NCBI GenBank assembly: GCA_029225065.1
Contig: JAQXVT010000004.1
Span: forward strand, 1 to 56,881
Origin: Lachnospiraceae bacterium
GTDB lineage: Bacteria > Bacillota > Clostridia > Lachnospirales > Lachnospiraceae
Reading direction: 5' to 3'
Length of the DNA stretch: 56,881 bases
Part shown: positions 7,771 to 17,620 of the stretch, piece after piece
How positions within the stretch are numbered: the first letter of the stretch is position 1
Layout of the letters: every line of letters begins with the position of its first letter
The notes under the pieces: model-generated
The model's database searches: none
Told to the model about the DNA's origin: nothing
The model's input: the letters and a program-made list of their open reading frames with translations, nothing else
Translations under genes and position numbers: made by a program

Positions 7771-9132
7771 TCACAAAATTGTCTGGATCGCCTCGCGGAC
7801 ATTGCGCACTCCAGTCAGGTGGATGCCATCCACGCGTGCTGCCTGTTTCATACAGCTCATCGGAAGAATCACCGTATCAAAGCCGAGCTTTTTTGCCTCC
7901 CGGACACGCTGCTCCGGCATCGTCACGGAACGGACTTCTCCGCTTAATCCCACTTCTCCGAATGCAATCGTCTTCTCGTCAATCGCTACATCCTTCATGC
8001 TCGATGCCACTGCCAGCACGATTCCAAGATCGAGCGCCGGTTCGTTCATACGAATGCCTCCTGCAATGTTGATGTAGGCGTCACAGGACGAAACTCGCAG
8101 ACCTGCTCTTTTTTCCAGAACAGCCATAAGAAGGTTGACACGGTTCAAATCTGTGCCATCCGCTGTCCTGCGCGGAAACGCAAGGCTGCTCTGGCAGACG
8201 AGCGCCTGCACCTCCAGAAGCACCGGCCTTGTACCTTCCATCGTGCATGCCACAATAGAACCGGACGCATCCTGCGGCTTTCCCTCCAGCATATACTCGG
8301 AAGGATTTGTCACCTCTACAAGGCCGCTGCCACGCATCTCAAACACGCCAATCTCATTTGTCGAACCAAAACGGTTCTTAACGCCGCGCAGTATCCGGTA
8401 GGAGGCGTAGCGGTCGCCCTCAAAATAGAGCACGGTGTCAACCATGTGCTCCAGCACACGCGGTCCGGCGACCACGCCCTCTTTCGTCACATGACCGACA
8501 ATGAAGATTGTGATATTCTGCGTCTTTGCAATCTGCATCAGCACGCCTGTCGACTCCCGCACCTGAGATACACTGCCTGGAGCGGAGGATACACTTTCAT
8601 TGTACATCGTCTGGATGGAGTCAATCACCACGATCTGCGGCTGCAGGCGTGTGATCGTCTCCCGGATTGCCTGAAGATCGGTCTCACACAAAATCAGTAG
8701 ATGCTCCGTAAAGCTGCCCATCCGCTCTGCCCGGAGACGAATCTGCTGCAGCGATTCCTCCCCGGAAATGTAAAGTACCTTTTTTCCGGCAGCAGAAAGA
8801 TTCCGGCAGACCTGAAGCAGAAGCGTCGACTTACCGATACCGGGGTCTCCCCCGACCAGTACCAGCGATCCCTGTACGATACCGCCGCCCAGCACACGAT
8901 CAAGCTCTCCCATTCCGGTGCCCATGCGCGCAGTCTGATTCATTTCGATCTCAGATAATGTTTTCGGCTGCGGGATGTCCTTTCGGACACTCCCAGCAGC
9001 CGTTTTTTTCGTCGAAGCCTGCGGTTCCTCCGCAAAGCTGTTCCATTCTTTGCAGGCCGGACACTGTCCCATCCATTTGGAGGACTCAAACCCGCAGTTC
9101 TGACAGAAAAATATAGTTTTTGCCTTTGGCAT
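7771..9132 (-). CDS. radA: DNA repair protein RadA
   Basis: RecA-family branch-migration ATPase of 453 residues acting in homologous recombination. The N-terminal C4 zinc finger is complete (Cys10, Cys13, Cys24, Cys27 in FFCQNCGFESSKWMGQCPAC). A Walker A GGDPGIGKST is near residue 90, the RadA-specific KNRFGSTNEIG follows, and the C-terminal third is a Lon-protease-like domain. It directly follows the small conserved gene at 9133-9546: the upstream TAA is immediately followed by the radA ATG, so translation is coupled. Confidence 0.97.
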   Translation of the reverse strand: MPKAKTIFFCQNCGFESSKWMGQCPACKEWNSFAEEPQASTKKTAAGSVRKDIPQPKTLSEIEMNQTARMGTGMGELDRVLGGGIVQGSLVLVGGDPGIGKSTLLLQVCRNLSAAGKKVLYISGEESLQQIRLRAERMGSFTEHLLILCETDLQAIRETITRLQPQIVVIDSIQTMYNESVSSAPGSVSQVRESTGVLMQIAKTQNITIFIVGHVTKEGVVAGPRVLEHMVDTVLYFEGDRYASYRILRGVKNRFGSTNEIGVFEMRGSGLVEVTNPSEYMLEGKPQDASGSIVACTMEGTRPVLLEVQALVCQSSLAFPRRTADGTDLNRVNLLMAVLEKRAGLRVSSCDAYINIAGGIRMNEPALDLGIVLAVASSMKDVAIDEKTIAFGEVGLSGEVRSVTMPEQRVREAKKLGFDTVILPMSCMKQAARVDGIHLTGVRNVREAIQTIL

Positions 9133-9546
9133 TTATAATTTCACAACCTTTACCGGAACAAGATCTGCTGCACCGATCTCTACGCTCAGCACCAGCTTGC
9201 CGCCCATCTGTGTTACCATCTTTCCTACGTTTGTGTCGTTGATGTAAATCTTATATTCTGCATTATCTTCCAGTCCGAGAATGATCTGCACATCTTCTTT
9301 TCCCTCTACTTCAAAGGATACACCGTTCTGTGTAGAATGGAAGTGATGGACTGCAGTTCCCGGTACGGACTCGTAAACGAACATTCCGTTTTTCTCAAGC
9401 TTTGTGATCTCATCAAACGTCTTTACCTTGTAAAGATCTCCCTCATACTCATAATCTGATTTTTTTGCTTTCTCTGCAAGCTCGTATGCTCCAAAGCTGA
9501 GTGTGCCATCCTCTTCTATGCGGATGAGCTCTTTAATTCCTGACAT
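9133..9546 (-). CDS. Conserved small protein upstream of radA
   Basis: A 137-residue soluble protein with no signal peptide or membrane segment. It starts SGIKELIRIEEDGTLSFGAY and has an acidic, beta-strand-rich remainder (GVSFEVEGKEDVQIILGLED, KIYINDTNVGKM). I recall close relatives in Lachnospiraceae carrying the label endosialidase, but I see no sialidase motif and do not endorse that function. AGGAGG lies eight bases before the ATG at 9544-9546; a second ATG two codons earlier is too close to it. It abuts radA with no gap, and clpC lies upstream, so a stress or DNA-repair link is possible but only inferred. Confidence 0.75.
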   Translation of the reverse strand: MSGIKELIRIEEDGTLSFGAYELAEKAKKSDYEYEGDLYKVKTFDEITKLEKNGMFVYESVPGTAVHHFHSTQNGVSFEVEGKEDVQIILGLEDNAEYKIYINDTNVGKMVTQMGGKLVLSVEIGAADLVPVKVVKL

Positions 9547-9680
9547 TTTCATGCCCTCCTGATGTGTTTTTCACAGACCAGCGTGTGCCGGTCTGTCTGT
9601 CGCTTTGTATCTTTTGATTATTGTGCTATTTTACCATAAAAAGAGGTGAAATTCCAGCACTTTTTCCACATATGCAAATC

Positions 9681-9752
9681 TGGTCAAAGCGGATATTTGG
9701 TCACTTCCAAAACGACCTTCTCAATCCGCTTCACTGCTCGCTCACAAAAACG
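9681..9752 (+). repeat. Hairpin repeat overlapping clpC 3' end
   Basis: A longer copy of the dispersed family: TCAAAGCGGATATTTGG, a 20-base insert with its own small hairpin (GGTCACTTCC/AACGACC), then TCAATCCGCTTCACTGCTCGCTCA. The right end lies inside clpC and supplies its last codons and stop. Confidence 0.65.
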
Positions 9753-12184
9753 ATCTTTCCCTTTTGCAGTCCGACGTGCACCGTATCCCCCGCCTTCACC
9801 TTCCCGGCAAGAATCTCCTCGGCAAGTGCATCCTCTATCTGACTCTGCACAGCCCGGCGAAGCGGTCTTGCTCCGTATTTATCGTCAAAGCCAGACTCGG
9901 AAATGTGCTTCTTCACCGCGCCGCTGACCTTCAGTATAATCTGAAGCTGCTCCTTACAGCGCTTCTGCAGTTCGGATAATAAAAGTCCCGTGATCTGGAA
10001 AATTTCGTCTTTCGTCAGCGAATGGAATACGATCGTCTCATCGATTCGATTCAAAAACTCCGGCTTAAAGATCCGGCGCACCTCTTCCATCACGCTTCCC
10101 TTCATCGCCTCATAATTTTTCTTTTCATCCTTTCCTGCCCCGAAACCAAGGTGCTTCGGTGATACGATAGACTGCGCTCCCGCATTGGAGGTCAGAATCA
10201 GAATTGTATTTTTGAAATCGACCTTTCTTCCGTGCCCGTCTGTGATATGTCCCTCATCGAGCACCTGCAGCAAGATATTGAACACGTCCGGATGCGCCTT
10301 CTCAATCTCATCGAACAAAATGACCGAATACGGATTGCGCCGCACCTTTTCGGAGAGCTGTCCGCCCTCCTCGTAACCGACATATCCAGGAGGTGAGCCA
10401 ACGAGACGTGAGACGCTGTGCTTCTCCATATATTCAGACATATCAACCCTTATCATCGCCTGCTCACTGCCGAACACAACCTCCGCAAGTGCTTTGGAAA
10501 GCTCCGTTTTTCCGACACCGGTCGGTCCTAGAAACAGGAATGATCCGATCGGACGCGCCGGATTTTTCAGCCCGGCCCGGCTGCGGCGCACAGATTTTGC
10601 CACGGCCTGCACTGCTTCCTCCTGTCCGATCACACGCTTATGCAGCTCTGCGTCCAGGTGAAGAAGCTTCTTTGACTCGGCACCTGCCAGTTTCTGTACC
10701 GGAATTTTCGTCCAAACGGACACAATCTGTGCAATATCCTCCTCTGTCACTTTTGAAGTGCGGCCATCCTGCTTTAGCTGCATCCTTCGGTGATGCTTCT
10801 CCAGCCTCTCATCCAGCTCTTTCTTCTGCTGATTTAACTCCCGCGCTTTTTCGATCTGACCGTCCCGAAGTGCCTGCTCCCGCTGTGTAAGCAGCGCATC
10901 GTATTCTTCCTGCATTTTTACAGTCTGCTCCGGCATCTGATAATAACCCAGCTGCCGCCTCGATGCCGCCTCGTCGATCAGGTCAATCGCCTTGTCCGGC
11001 AGAAAACGGTCATTGATGTAGCGCTTCGACAGCTTCACTGCCGCCTCCAGCGCCTCATCGAGAATCGTCACGCCATGATGCTTTTCGTATGCCGGAAGTA
11101 GCCCCTGTAAAATCTGAAGCGTCTCCTCTTCGGACGGCTCCTCGACGTGCACCGGCTGAAAACGCCGTTCCAGCGCCGGATCTTTTTCGATGTACTTGCG
11201 GTATTCCTCCTGTGTGGTAGCTCCGATCAGCTGAAGCTCACCTCTTGCCAGTGAAGGCTTCAGGATATTGGAAGCATCCAGTGCTCCCTCTGCTCCTCCT
11301 GCACCGATGATCGTATGCAGCTCGTCAATAAACAGCAGAACATCTCCGCTGTCCACCACCTCATTGATAATCCGTTTGATTCGTTCCTCAAACTCACCGC
11401 GGTATTTGGATCCGGCCACCATACCGGCCATATCAAGCGTCACAACGCGCTTGTTCTGCATCGGCCCCGGGACCTCTCCACTCACAATCCGCTGCGCCAG
11501 TCCTTCTACGATCGCCGTTTTGCCGACACCCGGCTCACCGATCAGACATGGATTGTTTTTTGTCCTTCGGCACAGGATCTGCATAATCCGCTCGATCTCC
11601 GTCTCTCTGCCGACCGTCACATCCAGTTTGTGCATTGCGGCCAGATCCGTCAGATCCCTGCTGTACTGATCCAGAAGCGGGGTTGCACTCCCGCCTTCGC
11701 CTTCCGCCGCCGCTTTCGCGCTGCGGATCAGCTCCTTGTATTTTTCATCGGTCATCCCCGTCACCTGCGCGATATCTGCGTACAGCTTCTGCAGATTCAC
11801 GCCGATCGTGTGCAGCAGTCTGGCCGCCACACAGTCTACATCCCGCAGGATCGCCAGCAGAATGTGCTCGGTGCCGATCTCGGTATCCTCAAAAAAATGC
11901 GCCATCTCTTCGCTTTCCCGAAGAATGCTTTTTGCCCTCGGTGACCATTCCTTTGCATCCTTTGACGGCTCCGCCTCCGGCGCTACCAGCTCGCCGATCA
12001 GCTCCAGCAGCCGCTGCTCCTCCACGTGATTTTCCCGCAGGATCGCGCCTGCCGTCCCCTCCGGCTCGCGCACCAGCGCAATCAGCAGATGCTCCGAACC
12101 AATATAGCGGTGTCCGCCCTGCTTCGCCGCTTTCTCAGCTAACTTCAGCACCTGCCTGGCGTTTTCTGTATAATTTAACTGCAT
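9731..12184 (-). CDS. clpC: ATP-dependent Clp protease ATP-binding subunit ClpC
   Basis: Hsp100/Clp unfoldase of 817 residues that feeds substrates to ClpP and can disaggregate proteins. In order: two N-terminal Clp repeats (about 1-150), AAA1 with GEPGVGKT near residue 215, a short coiled middle domain around 420-460 typical of ClpC, AAA2 with GPTGVGKT near 550, and a C-terminal D2-small domain. AGGAGGAG precedes the ATG at 12182-12184; the preceding TTG is not needed. The final VSEQ-stop comes from a repeat element. No CtsR, McsA or McsB gene is adjacent; instead a GntR-type regulator begins the transcript 18 bases upstream. Confidence 0.96.
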   Translation of the reverse strand: MQLNYTENARQVLKLAEKAAKQGGHRYIGSEHLLIALVREPEGTAGAILRENHVEEQRLLELIGELVAPEAEPSKDAKEWSPRAKSILRESEEMAHFFEDTEIGTEHILLAILRDVDCVAARLLHTIGVNLQKLYADIAQVTGMTDEKYKELIRSAKAAAEGEGGSATPLLDQYSRDLTDLAAMHKLDVTVGRETEIERIMQILCRRTKNNPCLIGEPGVGKTAIVEGLAQRIVSGEVPGPMQNKRVVTLDMAGMVAGSKYRGEFEERIKRIINEVVDSGDVLLFIDELHTIIGAGGAEGALDASNILKPSLARGELQLIGATTQEEYRKYIEKDPALERRFQPVHVEEPSEEETLQILQGLLPAYEKHHGVTILDEALEAAVKLSKRYINDRFLPDKAIDLIDEAASRRQLGYYQMPEQTVKMQEEYDALLTQREQALRDGQIEKARELNQQKKELDERLEKHHRRMQLKQDGRTSKVTEEDIAQIVSVWTKIPVQKLAGAESKKLLHLDAELHKRVIGQEEAVQAVAKSVRRSRAGLKNPARPIGSFLFLGPTGVGKTELSKALAEVVFGSEQAMIRVDMSEYMEKHSVSRLVGSPPGYVGYEEGGQLSEKVRRNPYSVILFDEIEKAHPDVFNILLQVLDEGHITDGHGRKVDFKNTILILTSNAGAQSIVSPKHLGFGAGKDEKKNYEAMKGSVMEEVRRIFKPEFLNRIDETIVFHSLTKDEIFQITGLLLSELQKRCKEQLQIILKVSGAVKKHISESGFDDKYGARPLRRAVQSQIEDALAEEILAGKVKAGDTVHVGLQKGKIVFVSEQ

Positions 12185-12205
12185 CAAGTCTCCTCCTGTA
12201 TCTGG

Positions 12206-12577
12206 TTACTGCTCGTAGTCGTCGTAGCACTCATCCACCATCGCATGAATTTCTTCCCGCGTGATATTTTTGCAGATGCCCTTTGCGAGAAGCATCCGCA
12301 GGCTGTCTCTGAGCTCTGCAATGGCCTGCGCCTTGTTGTTGTCTAACGCTACTACGGCTCCTCTTCTGCGGTCGATCGTCACAAAGCCCTCCTGCCGCAG
12401 AACGGAATAGGCCTTGTTTACGGTGTGCATATTGATGCCGACATCATCTGCCAGCTGTCTGACCGACGGAAGGGTATCTCCCTCCTGCAGAAGCGATGTC
12501 GCGATTCCAAGTATAATCTGGTTGCGAAGCTGCATATAAATTGCCTCGTCACTCTGAAAGTCTATCTCTATCAGCAT
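12206..12577 (-). CDS. GntR family (YtrA-type) transcriptional regulator
   Basis: A 123-residue one-domain regulator. The N-terminal winged helix contains IYMQLRNQIILGIA, LPSVRQLADDVGINMHTVNK and AYSVLRQEGFV, the usual GntR landmarks. The short C-terminal helical tail without an effector domain is typical of the YtrA subfamily, which often controls ABC exporters. The start is the ATG at 12575-12577 with GGGAGG ten bases upstream; the longer reading crosses the promoter. It is the first gene of a transcript with clpC, 18 bases downstream, so it may control proteolysis or simply be an autoregulated leader gene. Confidence 0.9.
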   Translation of the reverse strand: MLIEIDFQSDEAIYMQLRNQIILGIATSLLQEGDTLPSVRQLADDVGINMHTVNKAYSVLRQEGFVTIDRRRGAVVALDNNKAQAIAELRDSLRMLLAKGICKNITREEIHAMVDECYDDYEQ

Positions 12578-12602
12578 TGCTGTTTCCTCCCTTGTGATAG
12601 TC

Positions 12603-12631
12603 ATAATATAACACCGAAGACGTTCTGTCAA
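12603..12631 (-). promoter_or_regulatory. Promoter of gntR-clpC
   Basis: TTGACA, 17-base spacer, TATTAT on the minus strand. No CIRCE or CtsR heptad repeat was seen around it. Confidence 0.8.
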
Positions 12632-12658
12632 GCTGAGGTTCTGACCGCATCAAAAGAA

Positions 12659-12802
12659 TGTTACTGTTCAGAGCCAACCTCCAAAATGCTCCGCATTTCG
12701 TCGGTGTGGCGTATCCGCCAAATAAAATTTTAAAAGCACCCTTAAAAACGCAAGCGTTTTACGTTCGCTTTGTAAAATTTTGCTTGGCTCTGAACAGTAA
12801 CA
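12659..12802. mobile_element. MITE, 144 bp with 19-bp terminal inverted repeats
   Basis: Perfect 19-base inverted ends: TGTTACTGTTCAGAGCCAA at the left and its complement at the right. The interior has no open frame of note but has small hairpins (TGGCGTATCCGCCA; AAAACGC-AAGC-GTTTT). AAAAGA occurs at both flanks and may be a target duplication. A second, truncated copy is at 45939. It lies 28 bases upstream of the gntR-clpC -35 box and abuts the terminator of the neighbouring operon. Confidence 0.85.
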
Positions 12803-12856
12803 AAAAGAGACATTCTCCACCGCCATTTCAGACGGTCATACAGAATGTCTCTTTTT
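12802..12856. terminator. Terminator after the purine operon
   Basis: AAAAAGAGACATTCT pairs with AGAATGTCTCTTTTT around a 25-base loop. T tracts on both strands make it usable in either direction; on the minus strand it ends the pur-membrane protein transcript 16 bases after the stop. Confidence 0.88.
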
Positions 12857-12871
12857 GTAATTCTGACCATT

Positions 12872-14005
12872 TTACAGGTCTATCATATTGATCTCCACAT
12901 GCTCTGCCTTTTCTTTCGGCGGATTGTACTCATGCTCCGGTTCCGGCTCCTGATACTCCGGCATCGGCTTTGGCTGTTTCTTTGCACGGGACGGTTTCGG
13001 AATGTCCGCCGGATCATCCTTCTTTTTACGCGCGCTCTTTTTCTCTTTGCGGCCCGCTTTCTTTCCGGATTCCTTCGATGGTTTTTCCTCTGCTGTCACC
13101 TGGTCTTCCTGTGAATCAGCTGCATACGGATCGGATTCGTATGCGGAATCTTCATATGGAACATCCTCATATGTGACATTTCCCGAGGCATTTTCACAGG
13201 AATTCTGCTGTGCTCCGCCTTCATACGGTGCATCATATCCCTGCTCTGACGGATCGATATAGCTTCCATTCTCTGCAAAGCTTCCGATATAGCCATCCGG
13301 TGCATTCTTCCTGTCTGCCTGCGGATAGCCCATGCTCAGATAAGAATCCCGCTCTGCCTTCAGGTCACGCTTTTTCAGAAGCAGATTGATTACAACGAAC
13401 AGAAGTACCACGCAGACTCCGATCAGTCCGTACAGAATCTTCATCAGTAAGCTCTGACGGTCACGGTAAGTGCTTGCCTCACTTTTTAAGGTCGCAATCG
13501 TGTTCTCCGCCTCTTCCAGGGAGCTGCGGTCCACCTTGATGTACCGCGGATCCTCCGTTTCCGGCTCCGTCTCGGTCTGCTTTTCTGTCGCAGCTTCAGT
13601 CTGAACCTCCGTCACCGGCTCCACTGCCTGTGTGCTCGCATCGGTCGTCACATACAGATAGTAGGAATACTGGCTGCCGTTTTCCGCAGATACTGTAATT
13701 ACAACGGTCGTTGTGCCATCCTCACCGATATCCTGTCCTGTGATATCCACAATCCAGGCATTTTCATTGGACGTAACCGGGCTTAATTCCAGTCGTTTCG
13801 TCCCTGCCGGTACGGTTACATTGTACTCGATTGTGCTGTATACAAAATCCGGTGATACCATCACGCCCTCCGTCGTGATGCCCAGGGTTGACAGGGAATT
13901 ATCTCCGGATCCTCCTTCCTCCGCCAGCACAGGGATGGCAAAGATCCATACGAGTGCCAGAAGGGTAAGAAGTAATGATTTCCATCCTGCTGTTCTCTTT
14001 TTCAT
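12872..14005 (-). CDS. Membrane-anchored cadherin-like beta-sandwich protein
   Basis: A 377-residue cell-surface protein of unknown role. A signal peptide (KKRTAGWKS, then a hydrophobic core ending PVLAEE) is followed at about 38-122 by one cadherin-like beta-sandwich domain (LSTLGITTEGVMVSPDF ... STIEYNVTVPAGT ... SYYLYV). A Thr/Glu-rich linker, a short helix and one membrane span (about 190-212, ILYGLIGVCVVLLFVVINLL) come next. The rest is cytoplasmic, low in complexity and Tyr/Asp/Ser rich, with a Lys-rich stretch GRKEKKSARKKKD and proline-rich end. GAGGAG lies before the ATG. It follows purD by 27 bases with no promoter between them and ends at a strong terminator, so it belongs to the purine operon. 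Confidence 0.82.
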   Translation of the reverse strand: MKKRTAGWKSLLLTLLALVWIFAIPVLAEEGGSGDNSLSTLGITTEGVMVSPDFVYSTIEYNVTVPAGTKRLELSPVTSNENAWIVDITGQDIGEDGTTTVVITVSAENGSQYSYYLYVTTDASTQAVEPVTEVQTEAATEKQTETEPETEDPRYIKVDRSSLEEAENTIATLKSEASTYRDRQSLLMKILYGLIGVCVVLLFVVINLLLKKRDLKAERDSYLSMGYPQADRKNAPDGYIGSFAENGSYIDPSEQGYDAPYEGGAQQNSCENASGNVTYEDVPYEDSAYESDPYAADSQEDQVTAEEKPSKESGKKAGRKEKKSARKKKDDPADIPKPSRAKKQPKPMPEYQEPEPEHEYNPPKEKAEHVEINMIDL

Positions 14006-14032
14006 TGATACTCTCCTCATTTTCCTGATCGC

Positions 14033-15307
14033 TCAGGCTTCGTCTATCGCTTTTCCGATATCATGACGATAATATTTGTTTTCAAAACGTACCCACTCTA
14101 CCGCCTGGTACGCATTTGCGCGCGCCTGCTTCAGGTCATCGCCCTTCGCCGTCACGCCGAGCACACGACCGCCATTTGTCACAATACTGCCGTCTGCTCC
14201 CTTTGAAGTGCCCGCATGGAACACATAATAACCGTCTTTTCCTTTAAAGTTCTCAAGACCCTCAATCGGATATCCTTTCTTGTAGTTTACCGGATAACCG
14301 TCGGATGCCAGTACAACGCAGACTGCTGCATTGTCCTCAAACTCCAGATCAATCTGATCGAGCGTGCCGTCAATGCAGGCCTCAAACGCATCGATGATAT
14401 CTGTCTTCATGCGTGGAAGCACAACCTGTGTCTCCGGATCACCGAAACGTGCATTGTACTCGAGCACCTTCGGGCCATCCTCAGTCAGCATCAGGCCAAA
14501 GAAAATGATGCCTTTGAACTCGCGTCCCTCTGCGCGCATCGCGTCTACAGTCGGCTGATAAATGTGCTCTTTGCAGTACGCGTCGATCTCTTTTGTGTAG
14601 AACGGACTCGGCGAAAACGTTCCCATTCCGCCGGTGTTCAGTCCGGTGTCTCCGTCTCCGGCGCGCTTGTGATCCTGTGCGGATGTCATCGTGCGGATCG
14701 TCTTTCCGTCTACAAATGTAAGTACCGATACCTCACGGCCCGTCATAAACTCCTCAATCACCATGCGGCTGCCTGCCTGACCGAACTTTTTGTCAGTCAT
14801 GATCTCTTTTACGCCTTCTTTTGCTTCCTCCAGCGTATTGCAGATCAGAACGCCCTTTCCGAGTGCCAGACCATCGGCCTTCAGAACGATCGGCATCTTC
14901 GCCGTCTCAAGATACGCAAGCGCATCCTCCGCGCGGTCAAAGTTTTCATATGCCGCCGTCGGGATGTGATATTTTTTCATCAGATCTTTGGAAAATGCCT
15001 TGGAACCCTCCAGGATTGCCGCATTTTTGCGCGGTCCGAAGACACGCAGTCCCTGCGATTCAAACACATCAACGATTCCGCCCACCAGCGGATCGTCCAT
15101 TCCGATCACGGTCAGGTCAACCTCGTGTTCCTTTGCAAATGACGCCAGTTTGTCAAACTCCATTGCCTTGATATCCACACATTCTGCATACTCTGCAATG
15201 CCTGCGTTGCCCGGTGCGCAGTAGATTTTCTCTACTTTCGGTGACTGTGCCACTTTCCAGGCAATTGCGTGCTCTCTTCCGCCGCTTCCTACGATCAAAA
15301 CCTTCAT
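14033..15307 (-). CDS. purD: Phosphoribosylamine-glycine ligase PurD
   Basis: ATP-grasp enzyme of 424 residues for the second step of purine synthesis, joining phosphoribosylamine and glycine. The start KVLIVGSGGREHAIAW is diagnostic, with ATP-grasp landmarks KADGLALGKGV and the GGMGTFSPSPF loop, and LEYNARFGDPETQ at the metal site. Length is normal for the family. CAGGAGG precedes the ATG. It is the fourth gene of purE-purM-purN-purD, 69 bases after purN. Confidence 0.98.
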   Translation of the reverse strand: MKVLIVGSGGREHAIAWKVAQSPKVEKIYCAPGNAGIAEYAECVDIKAMEFDKLASFAKEHEVDLTVIGMDDPLVGGIVDVFESQGLRVFGPRKNAAILEGSKAFSKDLMKKYHIPTAAYENFDRAEDALAYLETAKMPIVLKADGLALGKGVLICNTLEEAKEGVKEIMTDKKFGQAGSRMVIEEFMTGREVSVLTFVDGKTIRTMTSAQDHKRAGDGDTGLNTGGMGTFSPSPFYTKEIDAYCKEHIYQPTVDAMRAEGREFKGIIFFGLMLTEDGPKVLEYNARFGDPETQVVLPRMKTDIIDAFEACIDGTLDQIDLEFEDNAAVCVVLASDGYPVNYKKGYPIEGLENFKGKDGYYVFHAGTSKGADGSIVTNGGRVLGVTAKGDDLKQARANAYQAVEWVRFENKYYRHDIGKAIDEA

Positions 15308-15376
15308 TTGTTTTTCCTCCTGATGCCGCCCTGCTTCCTGCGTTGCGCAATAAAAACAGGGAAATACCTGATTCGG

Positions 15377-16003
15377 TTATTCTGCTATATTTACATGTCC
15401 GTCTTCCACGGAAACCTTTCCGTTTGCGATCAGATCAATCGCTTTCGGAAGAATCACCCACTCTGCCTCCTGCATCACGCGCAGCTGTAGCTCTTTCGGG
15501 GTATCCCCCTGATGTACCTCCACTGCTTTTTGCAGGATAATCGGGCCGGTATCCGTCCCGCCGTCCACGAAATGCACCGTCGCGCCCGTCACCTTCACAC
15601 CACGCGCCAGCACTGCCTCATGCACACCCAGGCCATAATATCCTGTTCCGCAAAATGAAGGAATTAAGGCCGGATGAATATTAATAATCCGGTTCGGATA
15701 GGCATCTACCACGCACTGCGGTATCACCACCAGGCAGCCGGCCAGCACGACAAGGTCTGCACCGGATTCCTGCAGCTCCCGAAGCAAAGTCTGGTTAAAG
15801 TCCTCTTTTTCCGGGTGATCTGCCCGTGTGATGCAGATAGCGGGAATTCCGGCCTTTGCCGCACGCTCCAGCGCATATGCCTTTTTGCTGTTGCTGATGA
15901 CCTTTACGACCTTCGCATTTGTGATCTTCCCACTGTCAATCGCATCAAGGATTGCCTGAAGATTTGTGCCGCCGCCGGATACCATTACCGCAAGTCTTAA
16001 CAT
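15377..16003 (-). CDS. purN: Phosphoribosylglycinamide formyltransferase PurN
   Basis: 10-formyltetrahydrofolate-dependent GAR transformylase of 208 residues, third step of purine synthesis. Landmarks are the N-terminal [14 protein letters not shown], the catalytic [19 protein letters not shown] (Asn and His) and [14 protein letters not shown] with the essential aspartate. It overlaps the purM stop by seven bases (GAGTTATGTTAA), so the two are coupled. Confidence 0.97.
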   Translation of the reverse strand: MLRLAVMVSGGGTNLQAILDAIDSGKITNAKVVKVISNSKKAYALERAAKAGIPAICITRADHPEKEDFNQTLLRELQESGADLVVLAGCLVVIPQCVVDAYPNRIINIHPALIPSFCGTGYYGLGVHEAVLARGVKVTGATVHFVDGGTDTGPIILQKAVEVHQGDTPKELQLRVMQEAEWVILPKAIDLIANGKVSVEDGHVNIAE

Positions 16004-17022
16004 AACTCCACGCCCTTTTCTCCGTCTGCGACTTCACCGATCACCCATGCCTGATCACCGGTCTTTGCGAGTGCCTCGATGGTCTTGTCCGCATCGGCCG
16101 GATCCACTGCCAGCACCATGCCGATACCCATGTTGAACGTATTGTACATCATATGCTCCTCGATAGCGCCCTCTTTTGCAAGCATCTTAAAGATCGCCGG
16201 AACCTCATAACTGTCTTTCTTCACCACTGCCTTTACGCCGTCCGGAAGCATTCTCGGAATATTCTCATAGAAACCACCGCCTGTGATGTGGCTGCAGCCC
16301 TTGATTGTTACGCCGGATTCTTTTACGCTGCGCAGCGCTTTTACGTAAATGCGGGTCGGAGCAAGCAATGCCTCTCCAAGTGTCTTTCCAAGCTCTTCAT
16401 GGTAGGTATCCAGGGTCTCTTTATCCATTTGAAATACCTTGCGGACCAGAGAAAATCCGTTGCTGTGTACGCCTGTGGAAGCAATTCCGATCAGCGTATC
16501 GCCCGCCTTGATCGTCTCTCCTGTGATCAGATCTTTCTTATCTACCACGCCGACTGCAAAACCGGCCAGGTCGTAATCATTCTCCGGCATCAGGCCCGGA
16601 TGCTCTGCTGTCTCGCCGCCAATCAGTGCACAGTCAGACTGTACGCAGCCCTCTGCCACACCGGAAACGATCGTTGCGATCTTCTCCGGATAATTTTTGC
16701 CGCACGCGATGTAATCCAGGAAAAACAGCGGCTCGCCGCCTGCGCATGCAATGTCGTTGACGCACATCGCAACGGCGTCGATTCCGATCGTATCATGCTT
16801 GTCCAGAATAAACGCAAGCTTTACCTTTGTACCGCAGCCGTCTGTACCGGAAAGCAGCACCGGCTCTTCCATATTTTTGATCTTTGTAAGAGAAAATGCG
16901 CCGGAAAATCCGCCGAGACCGCCCAGCACTTCCTCTCTCATTGTCCGTTTTACGTACTCTTTCATCAGCTCAACGGATTTGTATCCTGCTTCAATGTCCA
17001 CTCCAGCTTTCTTGTAATCCAT
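15997..17022 (-). CDS. purM: Phosphoribosylformylglycinamidine cyclo-ligase PurM
   Basis: AIR synthetase of 341 residues, fifth step of purine synthesis. It begins [13 protein letters not shown], a conserved PurM start, and carries [29 protein letters not shown] and the late [15 protein letters not shown]. The ATG at 17020-17022 has GGGAGG upstream; a longer frame exists but lacks support. It lies 34 bases after purE. Confidence 0.97.
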   Translation of the reverse strand: MDYKKAGVDIEAGYKSVELMKEYVKRTMREEVLGGLGGFSGAFSLTKIKNMEEPVLLSGTDGCGTKVKLAFILDKHDTIGIDAVAMCVNDIACAGGEPLFFLDYIACGKNYPEKIATIVSGVAEGCVQSDCALIGGETAEHPGLMPENDYDLAGFAVGVVDKKDLITGETIKAGDTLIGIASTGVHSNGFSLVRKVFQMDKETLDTYHEELGKTLGEALLAPTRIYVKALRSVKESGVTIKGCSHITGGGFYENIPRMLPDGVKAVVKKDSYEVPAIFKMLAKEGAIEEHMMYNTFNMGIGMVLAVDPADADKTIEALAKTGDQAWVIGEVADGEKGVELC

Positions 17023-17056
17023 GACGTTCCTCCCTGTGAATCCGATGTATGTTTTA

Positions 17057-17575
17057 TTATTTCTTCTGGCTCTCCACATATGCTCTGTGGCCGATCTCCT
17101 GCAGCTTCTGGTCTTTCTTCTCCACCTGCTCCTTCAGCTCTGCCGCATACGCTTTTACCTTCTCAAGCAGCTCCGGGTCTGAGGTCGCGAGAATCTTCGC
17201 CGCCAAGATACCTGCATTTGCACCGCCGTTGATTGCTACGGTAGCGACCGGGATTCCAGAAGGCATCTGTACGATAGAATAGAGGGAATCTCTTCCGCCA
17301 AGCGATGTCGTATGCATCGGAATACCGATGACCGGCATCGGGAAAATTGCTGCGCACATTCCCGGAAGATGCGCTGCCATGCCTGCTCCTGCAATGATCA
17401 CCTTAAAGCCTTTTGCTTCTGCCGTCTTTGCGTATTCAAAGAACACGTCCGGCTCTCTGTGTGCGGAAATGATCGTCATCTCATAGTCAATTCCGAACTT
17501 TTCCAGCATATCTGCCGCCTTGCTCATTACCGGCATATCTGAGTCACTGCCCATCACAATTCCTACTTTTGCCAT
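17057..17575 (-). CDS. purE: N5-carboxyaminoimidazole ribonucleotide mutase PurE
   Basis: PurE of 172 residues, for the carboxylation branch of purine synthesis. The start has [10 protein letters not shown] and the active-site [18 protein letters not shown] and [10 protein letters not shown] follow. The family usually spans about 160 residues; a Lys/Glu-rich tail of about 20 residues extends it here. AGAAGGAG is well placed before the ATG at 17573-17575. It is the first gene of the operon behind a clear promoter. A partner purK is not in the window. Confidence 0.96.
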   Translation of the reverse strand: MAKVGIVMGSDSDMPVMSKAADMLEKFGIDYEMTIISAHREPDVFFEYAKTAEAKGFKVIIAGAGMAAHLPGMCAAIFPMPVIGIPMHTTSLGGRDSLYSIVQMPSGIPVATVAINGGANAGILAAKILATSDPELLEKVKAYAAELKEQVEKKDQKLQEIGHRAYVESQKK

Positions 17576-17620
17576 TGTACTTTCTCCTTCTGCTTCTGTC
17601 ATCCATTTCTGGTTACTGTT

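Noticed and set aside
9133-9546. Endosialidase function
   Set aside because: The remembered label has no support in the sequence; no sialidase motif is seen.
14216-15142. Plus-strand open frame of 308 codons opposite purD
   Set aside because: Shadow of purD caused by codon bias; no motif and no ribosome site.
16153-17232. Plus-strand open frame of 359 codons opposite purM
   Set aside because: It lies antisense to a certain gene, has a Cys/Arg/Leu-rich composition unlike a protein family, and lacks a ribosome site.
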